From: Bacteroidaceae bacterium
GTDB taxonomy: Bacteria; Bacteroidota; Bacteroidia; Bacteroidales; Bacteroidaceae
DNA length: 64,000 bases
Direction: 5' to 3'
Assembly: GCA_017525235.1 (NCBI GenBank)
Contig: JAFXTC010000031.1
Span: forward strand, 1 to 64,000
Part shown: piece after piece, positions 7,544-16,600 of the stretch
Numbering within the stretch: position 1 is the stretch's first letter
Layout of the letters: the number at the start of each line of letters is the position of its first letter
Notes under the pieces: generated by a model
What the model saw: the letters and a program-made list of their open reading frames with translations, nothing else
What the model was told of the DNA's origin: nothing
Databases searched by the model: none
Position numbers and translations under genes: made by a program

Positions 7544-7628
7544 GCCCAGATGGTGGAATTGGTAGACACGAGGGACTTAAAATCCCTTGACCATTGCGGT
7601 CGTACGGGTTCGAGTCCCGTTCCGGGCA
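7544..7628 (+). tRNA. tRNA-Leu (anticodon UAA)
   Basis: A class II tRNA of 85 nt without encoded CCA. The anticodon loop CTTAAAA lies between GGGA and TCCC and reads UAA. A long variable arm (GACC...GGTC) and the T-arm ACGGG-TTCGAGT-CCCGT are clear. The acceptor stem pairs GCCCAGA with TCCGGGC and has one A-C mismatch at the fifth pair. Confidence 0.93.
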
Positions 7629-7654
7629 CTCCTTTTCACTCGCAATTTTCGGAT

Positions 7655-7691
7655 ATCCCTCTTTGCTTCGGCTAAGGGGGATTTCTTTTTT
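7655..7691 (+). terminator. terminator after tRNA-Leu
   Basis: ATCCCTCTT ... AAGGGGGAT with a GCTTCGGC loop region, followed by TTCTTTTTT. A good rho-independent terminator for the tRNA transcript. Confidence 0.7.
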
Positions 7692-7754
7692 CACATTAGG
7701 GAAAATCCTATCCCCTTTTCTCCTTTTTCCCTTTTTTACCCCTCAAGTAAGTCA

Positions 7755-7763
7755 TAACTTTGC
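7755..7763 (+). promoter_or_regulatory. -7 element of the tyrosine-rich lipoprotein gene
   Basis: TAACTTTGC, 46 bp before the ATG at 7809. With the tRNA and its terminator this accounts for the gap 7453-7808. Confidence 0.6.
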
Positions 7764-7808
7764 AGCAGAGATAATTCATAAGACTATTAACTCATAAACG
7801 CTAAAGAT

Positions 7809-8456
7809 ATGAAACGCTTACATTACTTTTTCATGGCTCTCAGCATAATGGCAGTAGCAGGTATGTTTTCATCTTGCAACATAGAAGATACAAATCAGTC
7901 GATGGTTCTTTCTGGAGAATGGAGGGGCGACTTTGGCATGTATTACAATTACGTAGACAGATATGGTCGTGAATATACTTTCGAGTGCTACGACACGTAC
8001 ATCACCTTCATCCCCGCCTACGAATACGCCAACTACGGTATTGGTAAGCAGGTGGACTACTATGCTCAAGGGCCGTACGAGTATCAGTACTACCGCTTCC
8101 GCTGGTCTGTTAATAACGGCGTTATCTACCTCACCTACGAGTATGATTATGAGTTAGACACCCGTATCAGCGACTATCACATGACTAACGATTACCTGAA
8201 GGGCGTTTTCTCTAACTCTGGTACCCCGTTCCGTCTGTATAAGATTGTTGATTATTATGACTGGACTCCTTACGTTAACATCTACGGATACAGTTCTCGT
8301 AACAACTGGGGCAGATACTATGCACCTGCAACTCGCGCCGATGGTGAAGAAATCATAGCCGACAGCATAGTTACTGACAGTTTGGTTGCTCCTGCTCCCG
8401 CAGAAGAAGGTCACGTAATCTCTCGTGGAAGAAGAACGACTTCACTGAAGCAATAA
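7809..8456 (+). CDS. tyrosine-rich lipoprotein of unknown function
   Basis: A 215-residue predicted lipoprotein: MKRLHYFFMALSIMAVAGMF leads to the lipobox SSC. The mature part opens with a segment (LSGEWRGDFGMYY) like those of small lipocalin-type lipoproteins of Bacteroidales. It is very rich in tyrosine, about 31 of 215 residues, often as YY or YxY, and many Tyr are paired with Asp or Glu. The last 50 residues are low-complexity and probably disordered. A single-gene unit with its own -7 element and a strong terminator. I do not recognise a function; an outer-membrane or surface location is likely. Confidence 0.65.
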   Translation: MKRLHYFFMALSIMAVAGMFSSCNIEDTNQSMVLSGEWRGDFGMYYNYVDRYGREYTFECYDTYITFIPAYEYANYGIGKQVDYYAQGPYEYQYYRFRWSVNNGVIYLTYEYDYELDTRISDYHMTNDYLKGVFSNSGTPFRLYKIVDYYDWTPYVNIYGYSSRNNWGRYYAPATRADGEEIIADSIVTDSLVAPAPAEEGHVISRGRRTTSLKQ

Positions 8457-8500
8457 GTATAAAAGGTTTGGTTGTTAAGTTAATAGATTAATTGGTTAAA

Positions 8501-8536
8501 GAGAGGTAAGCCTGGTTCTGGCTTGCCTCTCTTTAA
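8501..8536 (+). terminator. strong terminator after the tyrosine-rich lipoprotein gene
   Basis: A 12-bp stem, GAGAGGTAAGCC with GGCTTGCCTCTC (one G-T pair), loop TGGTTCT, then TTTAATT. Confidence 0.8.
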
Positions 8537-8591
8537 TTGTCAGGAATGCAGAAAAAGAAGGCTTTTTGTATGCTAATTGCCAAAAAAGTAT

Positions 8592-8599
8592 TACCTTTG
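8592..8599 (+). promoter_or_regulatory. -7 element of the GH43/FG-GAP gene
   Basis: TACCTTTG. It lies downstream of the leftmost in-frame start (TTG at 8566), so translation must begin later, at ATG 8608 or 8638. Confidence 0.5.
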
Positions 8600-8637
8600 A
8601 GGTCGAAATGAGACAAAACATTAAAAACCTTTTGAAA

Positions 8638-11322
8638 ATGAGACAGCTATTTCTAATTATGCTATGCCTGCTCCTGGCAAAACCGATGGTAAGGGCTGAA
8701 GGCGAAGTTAGCCAAGTTCCGCTAGCCGACCCCTACATCCTCCTGGAGGATGGCAAGTACTATGCCTACGGTACACACGATGCCAGCGGTATCAGGTGCT
8801 ATTCCTCAGATGACCTGCGTACATGGAAAGACGAGGGGCAAGCCCTAAACAAGGCTAATACCACAGAACAGCAATGGTTCTGGGCACCTGAGGTGTATCA
8901 CAAAAACGGTCATTACATCATGTATTTCTCGGCTAACGAGCATCTGTTTGCGGCAACTGCCGATTCACCAAAAGGGCCTTTTAAGCAAGTAGGCTCTTAT
9001 CAAATGGAGAACCTGATAGGCGACGAGAAGTGTATTGACTCGCATGTATTTTTCGACGATAATGGCAAAGCCTACGTGTTCTTTGTCCGTTTCACCGACG
9101 GCAACTGCATCTGGCAAGCAGAACTGGAAGACGACTATATCACCCCAAAAGTGGGAACCATGCGCAAGTGCTTTGCCGTATCTCAAGACTGGGAGAGCAA
9201 GATGGGACGCGTAAACGAGGGTCCCAATGTGATAAAGATTGGCAAACGTTATTTCCTTACCTATTCGGGCAACGACTACCGTTCGCAGGATTATGGTGTT
9301 GGATTTGCCTCCACTAACAATATTGCAACAGGCACATGGGGCAAATATGCAGGAAACCCTATCCTGCGAAGGTTTGACGACCTCGTTGGTACCGGACACC
9401 ATTCGCTCTTCTATGACAAGGAAGGTATCCTGCGAATTGTATTTCACGCCCATGAATCGAAAGAAAAAGTGGGCAACCGACTGATGTACATAGGTACTGT
9501 TACAGCCACTAGTTCACGCCTGACCATGAGCAACGAGCCCGTCATCAGGCCCACACTCTCGACAACGGCTCCATACAACCCTGAACTGATAAGCAGCGAG
9601 CGGGGTTTTCAAAACGGCGGAGCGGTCACCGTAGATCTGAACAATGACGGCAACCAAGACATCGTGGCCGGTGGTTACGCCAATGACGTTCAGAACTCCG
9701 CCGAGGACGAACTGACAAGCAAACGAATGACATATGCCATGCTTTACCTCTCCTCTACACACAAGTGGAACAAGGTAGGCACAAAACCCCTCTTCCAGGT
9801 AGCCAATTCGCCATCCATCATTCCTGCCGACTTGAACAATGATGGCAAGATGGACATCATTGCCTTTGAAAACAACACAGAAGCTGATACCGATTTCAGC
9901 CAGGAAGGCATCTTCATGGGGGCTGGCAGCGGTACCTTTACAACTCCCACCCTATCCTTTACAGACAAGGATGGCAATCCCTGTGCATTCAATCTGCGAG
10001 GTCCCAGTAGTGCCGATATCATAGACGTTGACAATGACGGGCGTTTGGATATCGTCTGTGCAGGCCATCTGGGCGAGGAATGCTACAACGTAATCCTGCA
10101 TAACAAAAGTACAAACCCCGCAGAGTTAGAATTCTGCGTGGAACCATACGAACAGGAACTGCAATTCTCAGAGTCCATCATTCAGGCCGGCGACCTGAAC
10201 AACGACGGCTATCAGGATTTCGTGATATCCTCTGTGCTGGACAATGTGGAAGGGCAAATCCGCTTTACGGATGTGTATCTGAACGACACTTTGCAACACG
10301 GACGTTTCCTTCGACAGGGATTAGGAGATACGGAAGGCCCCATCAAAAGGAAATCAAACGGCACGCTGCAACTTGCCGACCTGAACAATGACGGATGGAT
10401 AGACATCTACCTGGCTGGCTTGGGTGAGAGTTCATCGGGCGAGACGACAACACGACAGCGCATCTATGCCAACAAGCAACAGACAAAGCCCGACTTCTCC
10501 CAGCTTGCTAACTCTGAACTTCTTTCCGACACCTACAACACACAAGCCAGCGTGAACAATTCCACTGGGCTTATAGACTGGGATGGAGACGGGACGTACG
10601 ACATCTTCATGGGGGGGCTGAAAGGTTCAGCCAAGACTAGTTCAGGACAGCTCTACCTAAACAACGGTAAAGGTCGAATGAACAGAAGCGTCGTAATACC
10701 TGGGGTAACAGGCGCCTCAATAATCTTTCCTGACTGGAATGGAGACGGACGCAAGGACTATGTGGCAATTGGCAATTGCACCGATGGCAATTACCTGAAT
10801 CTTTGTCCCAAAGGCATCAATATCATTCTGTGCTACAATCTGGGTGCCATTCCCTCAAGACCCGATGCACCACAGAACTGTCAGGCAGAGGTGAATGCCG
10901 ACGGATCTGTAACCTTCACATGGGAAGCACCAGAAACAGCCAAAGCCTGCTATACCTATGAGATATATGTGCAAGACAATGAAGGCAACCTGCTGAACAG
11001 CACACCTGCTTTCATTGGCGGAGAAAAAGACGGAATACGTAAAATAAACCGAATGGGACGTGTAGGTTGTCAAAAGACATGGACATTCAACCCACCTACT
11101 GCAGGAACCTACAAATGGGGCGTACAGACGATAGATGCCGCTTATACGGGCTCAACCTTTGCAGAAGGTCCATCCTTCACCGTTTTCTCTCAAGAGGACG
11201 GAATCGGAAAGACAAATGAGGCCTATAAGCCTTATGAGACCTATGATCTTTCTGGCAGAAAGGTTACAACTCCAACTTCCCACCTTATATATATAAAGGA
11301 TGGGAAGAAAGAATTGAGATAA
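8638..11322 (+). CDS. secreted GH43-family glycosidase with seven FG-GAP/VCBS repeats
   Basis: An 894-residue exported protein. The start at 8638 gives a clean signal peptide (MRQLFLIMLCLLLAKPMVRAEG); ATG 8608 is the alternative. Residues about 25-300 form a GH43 five-bladed propeller: ADPYILLEDG gives the general base Asp31, CIDSHVFFDD the second Asp and VNEGPNVI the general acid Glu. GH43 enzymes act on arabinans, xylans or galactans. Then come seven D-x-N/D-x-D-G-x-x-D calcium loops (DLNNDGNQD, DLNNDGKMD, DVDNDGRLD, DLNNDGYQD, DLNNDGWID, DWDGDGTYD, DWNGDGRKD) that build a second, integrin-like propeller, a fibronectin-III-like domain (PDAPQNCQAEV...) and the C-terminal tag YDLSGRKV...YIKDGKKELR. 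The repeats probably bind glycan or cell surface. Transcription ends at a shared terminator facing the fasciclin gene. Confidence 0.88.
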   Translation: MRQLFLIMLCLLLAKPMVRAEGEVSQVPLADPYILLEDGKYYAYGTHDASGIRCYSSDDLRTWKDEGQALNKANTTEQQWFWAPEVYHKNGHYIMYFSANEHLFAATADSPKGPFKQVGSYQMENLIGDEKCIDSHVFFDDNGKAYVFFVRFTDGNCIWQAELEDDYITPKVGTMRKCFAVSQDWESKMGRVNEGPNVIKIGKRYFLTYSGNDYRSQDYGVGFASTNNIATGTWGKYAGNPILRRFDDLVGTGHHSLFYDKEGILRIVFHAHESKEKVGNRLMYIGTVTATSSRLTMSNEPVIRPTLSTTAPYNPELISSERGFQNGGAVTVDLNNDGNQDIVAGGYANDVQNSAEDELTSKRMTYAMLYLSSTHKWNKVGTKPLFQVANSPSIIPADLNNDGKMDIIAFENNTEADTDFSQEGIFMGAGSGTFTTPTLSFTDKDGNPCAFNLRGPSSADIIDVDNDGRLDIVCAGHLGEECYNVILHNKSTNPAELEFCVEPYEQELQFSESIIQAGDLNNDGYQDFVISSVLDNVEGQIRFTDVYLNDTLQHGRFLRQGLGDTEGPIKRKSNGTLQLADLNNDGWIDIYLAGLGESSSGETTTRQRIYANKQQTKPDFSQLANSELLSDTYNTQASVNNSTGLIDWDGDGTYDIFMGGLKGSAKTSSGQLYLNNGKGRMNRSVVIPGVTGASIIFPDWNGDGRKDYVAIGNCTDGNYLNLCPKGINIILCYNLGAIPSRPDAPQNCQAEVNADGSVTFTWEAPETAKACYTYEIYVQDNEGNLLNSTPAFIGGEKDGIRKINRMGRVGCQKTWTFNPPTAGTYKWGVQTIDAAYTGSTFAEGPSFTVFSQEDGIGKTNEAYKPYETYDLSGRKVTTPTSHLIYIKDGKKELR

Positions 11323-11325
11323 AAA

Positions 11326-11352
11326 GAAAGCGAGGATTTCTCCTCGCTTTTC
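11326..11352. terminator. bidirectional terminator between convergent genes
   Basis: AAGCGAGGA, TTTC, TCCTCGCTT with A-tract on the left and T-rich sequence on the right. It can serve both the GH43 gene on plus and the fasciclin gene on minus. Confidence 0.75.
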
Positions 11353-11391
11353 TTCTATCTCTAAACTTTAAACTATCAACTTTAAACTTTA

Positions 11392-13533
11392 TTACCAGAT
11401 GTCTTCTTGCTCAGCAGGGTTATCATAAACCTCCTTGGCGCAATACTCCAGATAATCCATGTAGAAATATCTTGAACGGTCATCCATCACCGTCTTGAAC
11501 TTAATATAATAGGTTACATCTGGATCCATAGTCTGACGGAGCATGATTCTACGCAAACAGGTCTGATTCTCACGCATCGTTTGACTATTACCAGGATTAC
11601 CAGCCACATATTGTTGACACCCCTTCATAAAGTCGTTGTTACGCATGCGTTTGTCAACATCAGCATTATAGTCTAGATCTTTTCCGTCTTCAACCCAACC
11701 AATATCATTTTTAACAAACTTCTTTCCGTTAATACCTGTCGCACCCTGTCGCAAATCGATAGGGATACCCATTGCAGCCAGTCTGTCGAGATCACTACCC
11801 CAATAGAATTGAGCCATACCACGCATGGTACCACCACACTGCTGGCCAAACCGCAACTCATAAGTTCCACGTACAGGAACAGGCGGCAGACGCATAGTAA
11901 CCTCATACAAACCGCGAATAGTCATCTCATCACCTTGCATATTGGCCCAATTAGCGTTACGTCCCGTCCAATAATAAAACTCCGTATCTTTTCCAATTAT
12001 CACATCATTCAGGTACTGAAAACCTAATGCCTCATCAGTAGGAATATAAACATTAAAGTATTTATCATCCCCTGTGTTGGCGCTAAGGGTGTTCATTCGG
12101 ATGTTGTTATTCATAAACTCCGGCCACATGGCAGTAACATCCCAGCGTATACGACTGCGCATCATCTGAGCGCGTGTGTTATCGCTGTAATAGAGAAGTT
12201 CATCTATAGGATAGATAATGCCATTGCGCACATTGTACTCACCCTGAAGATTTGGTTCTCCTACCTTTATACCTACGTTCTGAGGATCGCAAGAGTTCTC
12301 GTGATAATCACCAGTACGACCATTATTCAGATTGGGGAAACGGTTCAGGTAAACTCCATTGCTCTCCTTACTCTCGAAAGTCTTCAGCAAACGACGCTTA
12401 CCCATGGTAGTATAAAACTCGTAGATGGCAATCGTAGGATTTCTTGTGTTGAATGTAAAGCCCCTCTCGTTGTAATGGTTTACCAAACGGTCTGATGGCA
12501 AACGCATAGGCAACATGTGGTAGGTAACAAACTGATTAAGCAGATTATCCTCGCTTTCATAATTATTGTCACGCTTGGCAGAAGGATAGATTCCCTCGTT
12601 ATCCAGATATTCATATATATCGGCTACAGAAATCTCTTCTACGGGCTTTCCCAAAGTTTGAGACCAGAATTCATCTGTCTCAGCAAAGATGGTAAAGCCA
12701 TAATAGCGATGCTCTGGAGTGTGAAAGGTTCGTCCACCTTCTTCGGGAGCATATTTTTCCACAGGTATTTTCTTTGTTATGTACAGATGCTCATAAAGTT
12801 CATCTTTAACACTATCAAGGGGCGCCAGTAAGCCACAAGCTTCTATCAACTTTGACATCACCACATAACCACCACGATTGGAGTCGACCATTTTCTTCAA
12901 CAGCGAAGCCAAGGAATTTCCACTGGGCGCCACCACGTCATGCATACTATGAATAACACCATTGATTGTCAATATGTCATGGTTTATTCGGTCTATCATA
13001 CAGTCGTTAATGAGAATGCTGTCAGGGTCCTCTGTACGGATAACAACCAGTTTTCTGTCGTTCATGTTGGGAACATCAATCTCTGCAGCATCGCCCGTTG
13101 TTGCCTCTGGGAACCTGTTTGTCTCGAAATATCCATTTGCGTCTCCTCCATCAATGATACTGTTGTAAACAATTACCTGACGAATGGAGTCAAGTTTTGT
13201 ACTATCTTCAAAGGCATCCCATGAGCCCTCTGAAATAAGTCCCATTCTTGCTAAAGAATCCAAATAAAGCTGGATGGCATCATTGGTGGGTGCAAAAACT
13301 GTATAGTTTCCACGTGCCGACAACAATTGATATACAGATGACACGTCAGGAAGAGAACTTACCGGTACCATCTTTAGCAATTCAACATACTCACTGTATT
13401 GCTCATGTTTCTCCAAGTAACCAGAAATTATCTCATCCTTGAATACATATCTGGACGAGGTGTCAATTTGCTCAGTACAACTGGCAATAATTAAAGAAGT
13501 TAAGGTCAGAACAAAAAAGGTGATTTTTTTCAT
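11392..13533 (-). CDS. fasciclin (FAS1) domain lipoprotein
   Basis: A 713-residue predicted lipoprotein. The ATG at 13533 (MKKITFFVLTLTSLIIASC) is used; the longer frame starts from a TTG and adds only five residues. FAS1 adhesion domains are seen: the first (about residues 30-210) has the H1-type motif NYTVFAPTNDAI and the H2-type motif ILTINGVIHSMHDVVAP. A second FAS1-like unit with LLKKM...YVVMSKLIEACGL begins near residue 215. The C-terminal third is beta-rich with repeated FNVYIPTDEALGF-type segments, another degenerate FAS1 repeat. FAS1 lipoproteins in Bacteroidetes often go with SusD-like glycan-capture systems; none is next to it here. Its own promoter is at 13575-13583. Confidence 0.85.
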   Translation of the reverse strand: MKKITFFVLTLTSLIIASCTEQIDTSSRYVFKDEIISGYLEKHEQYSEYVELLKMVPVSSLPDVSSVYQLLSARGNYTVFAPTNDAIQLYLDSLARMGLISEGSWDAFEDSTKLDSIRQVIVYNSIIDGGDANGYFETNRFPEATTGDAAEIDVPNMNDRKLVVIRTEDPDSILINDCMIDRINHDILTINGVIHSMHDVVAPSGNSLASLLKKMVDSNRGGYVVMSKLIEACGLLAPLDSVKDELYEHLYITKKIPVEKYAPEEGGRTFHTPEHRYYGFTIFAETDEFWSQTLGKPVEEISVADIYEYLDNEGIYPSAKRDNNYESEDNLLNQFVTYHMLPMRLPSDRLVNHYNERGFTFNTRNPTIAIYEFYTTMGKRRLLKTFESKESNGVYLNRFPNLNNGRTGDYHENSCDPQNVGIKVGEPNLQGEYNVRNGIIYPIDELLYYSDNTRAQMMRSRIRWDVTAMWPEFMNNNIRMNTLSANTGDDKYFNVYIPTDEALGFQYLNDVIIGKDTEFYYWTGRNANWANMQGDEMTIRGLYEVTMRLPPVPVRGTYELRFGQQCGGTMRGMAQFYWGSDLDRLAAMGIPIDLRQGATGINGKKFVKNDIGWVEDGKDLDYNADVDKRMRNNDFMKGCQQYVAGNPGNSQTMRENQTCLRRIMLRQTMDPDVTYYIKFKTVMDDRSRYFYMDYLEYCAKEVYDNPAEQEDIW

Positions 13534-13574
13534 CGTATAATAGTTCAAGTCTTTTTTAGTTTAATAATTAACAT

Positions 13575-13583
13575 GCAAAGTTA
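13575..13583 (-). promoter_or_regulatory. -7 element of the fasciclin gene
   Basis: TAACTTTGC read on the minus strand, 42 bp before the ATG at 13533. Confidence 0.6.
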
Positions 13584-13643
13584 ATGATTTTTTCGCATAC
13601 CCTCCAAATAAAATGGCACTTTATTGTCAATATTCCATAATAA

Positions 13644-16600
13644 TTATTGGACGACCACCCTGTCAGAGGCAGAAAATGATTGGTATTCGGGAGCATAAAG
13701 GCAGCGAATAATGGTTGACCCCATCTGATAATTACCTGTGCGAGAAATCAACCAGTCCTCCTCTATTACATAGGTACCTTTTGGCATGCAATCGAAGTAA
13801 TATTCCGTGCGGTCGTCGTGAATCATACGATAATATCCCAATGCATTCTGATAACGGTAACCCGACAGGCTGGCATCAGGCTCTGCAATTGCTGAACGAG
13901 GAGCCGTCAACTGCACAAACTCATAGTCGCGGTCGGCTGTTATGGTATAGCGAACATGCAGGCGATCGCCCATCTTGGGCTGCAGAGAAGAAACATCCCT
14001 GCGAATATGGAATCCTTGCCAACTGGCCCTCACACTATCCAAAGGCATCTGATAGGTGGCATAGACGGCACCCCAGGAAAGTCCTTGCCCATGCTTCTCG
14101 ACCCTCAACTCCTTAGGAGCAGATACACTGAGGCTATCACGTAAATAACCCACAGAGGTATGAGGCGTTACAAAGGTATGCGTTTTCTGTCCGTCGCCCA
14201 ACTTCAACACATCGCTATTTCCATTGGCCAACGGTTGCGAATCATTCTGCAACAAAGCATAGATGGCATTCACTGTCTTAACGGGCTCATCCCATTGCTG
14301 GGTACGCTTCTGCTGTAAGAGCCATTCTGTCATTCCATTCAGCAATGATTGTTCCTCTGCCGGTCTCACCTCGCGGAAAGCTTCCATTACCTGAACATGC
14401 GTCTGTACCTTGCGGTCAATGCTGGTAAAGTTGCCGCTTATATAAGAGATGTAATAGCCATCGGGATGCGTAAGCTTCTTATCCAAGCCATTCAGATACC
14501 TTTCAGCCAACTTATCCTTACCATTTCGTTTCAAAACAATAGAAGCAAGGGCTGCCTCTTCTATGCCAACCTTCTTATCTTCTGAAGACCGTGACAATAG
14601 TTCTACAAGGAAATCCTTATCTTTCTGATAATCCTCTGAAAGTTCTATATCAGAGAGACTAAGGATATACAAATAACGAAGTATGGAAAGTCCAATCTGT
14701 CCGTCTTTCTCCTTTTGCATCCACTGTACTTGCTTGTGCGTCTCATTAGCCAGATAATCCACCGCCTTCTTGAGAATACGTTCAGCAACAACAGAAGCCG
14801 CGTCAGGAACAACACCAACATGATGAAGACGAACCAACTGGAAAGCGACCTCGCGAGTAAGGTAAGTATTTCCCCTCATACCAGGGAACCAGGTAAAGGA
14901 ACCGTCTGACAACTGAAGGGCAGAAAGACTGGAAAGCAAAGACATGCGGTAGTCTAAAGAAATTACGCCATCGTAATGCAAAGAATCAATCAGTGCATCG
15001 GCTTCAGGAACCTGACGCAAAACATGCTGCGCCATAGTGGTTGCATAGTAGGCAGAGGAGATGCAGAGCACACACTTGCAATGAGGAGTAAACAATGAGG
15101 GCAAAGCCTTAAGTGCTAACCACGCAGGACGTGCAGTGTACTCAACAACTAAATTCCTATTGGTAGCGCTGGGATGATTGTTGGCAAAGAGGCTTTCCAG
15201 ATTAAATAGCGTTGTACCTTTCTTATTTATAGAAAAGGCACGGGTTTCTGTCACCGACTCCAAATCAGAAAGAATAGGAATCTGACGCTGTTCTCCATCG
15301 GAATAATCCGTTCCTTCTGCCACCCATTTTATCAATAGAGCCGTATAATTGTCCAAAGAGCCAAACGGGAAAGTATAAACGGTATCTTTGTTTGCCTCCA
15401 AGCGGAACTGAACAGGGAAGCGGGCAAGCACCCTCTCTGTTTCTGCATCCATAATGATGCAAAAAGCCTTACCTTGCTGCATGCGTTCAGACATATTGCG
15501 GATGCTGGCGGTGAAAGAAGCCTCATCGCCACTACGCAGGAAGCGAGGCAAATACAGTTCGGCCATCAGTTCCTTCTGTGCCACTATAGTTTCATCTATC
15601 TGAGTAGTAAACAGATCCTTGTCGTGAGCAAATCCTAAAAGGTGCCAACTGGTTAAACTTTCAGGCAGGGTGAAACTAATCTTAACCTCTCCATTAGCAT
15701 CTGTGCGTAGTATAGGACGGAAGAAAGCCAACTCAGAGAAAGCACCATCCTTAGTACCTCGGATAGCACTCTCCGGCAATTCGGGACTTTCAACATCCAA
15801 GCCTGCGATCTGTCCCTGTAATGGTGCATCAACAGAATTAAATGCAAGAGATTCAACCTTGGCTGTCTTAGCCCGAGACATCGGCATAGCCATCTCATAG
15901 ACTCTATCATCTGCTTCTTCGGATTCTCCTATTCCCCTTAGGCGCATTGTCCTGCCACCTTTAAGACCTGCAGATGTGGGAGCAGCAGAAAGCACAAAAT
16001 TCTGCAGAGAGAACACATCATAGATATATTCAGGATTGAAGCAACTAAACTGCCAATCCTTTGTTTTAAGCATACGCACGGGGAAATGGAAATAATGCGA
16101 CTTCTGGTTATGCGCTGACATAGCCGTATGACCAACCCATGGAATGTGATAGGTATATAGCACACTAAAATTCATCCTGTGTGACCGAATAGCATCTAAA
16201 GAAGCATCAAACATACTGAGCATCACATTGGCTTTGGCTGGAGTGCCGTCGGCACAACGAAGAGAAAGTTTCCACTCCTCCTGCTGCCCAGGACGAACAC
16301 GATTACGGAAAGTTTCCCAATGTCCGTAAAGATTCTTCTCCGGCAAAGAAAGGTGTAACGATACTGATGCGGCAACAAGTCCACGATGATAAAGGGCAGC
16401 CTGAACACTTATGCCATCGCCATATTCCTCTTTGTAAGGCACTTCCCAAACAAAGGCCGTATCACTGACAGCCATCAGGGTATCAAGGAACACCTTATCG
16501 TGATGTATCATAGAGAGGAATATCCAAGCTTCCTTTAGCGTGGTTCCTATCTGAATCTTAGCAGGACAATCAATAGCAAAGGTATCACAAGGTGTATAGA

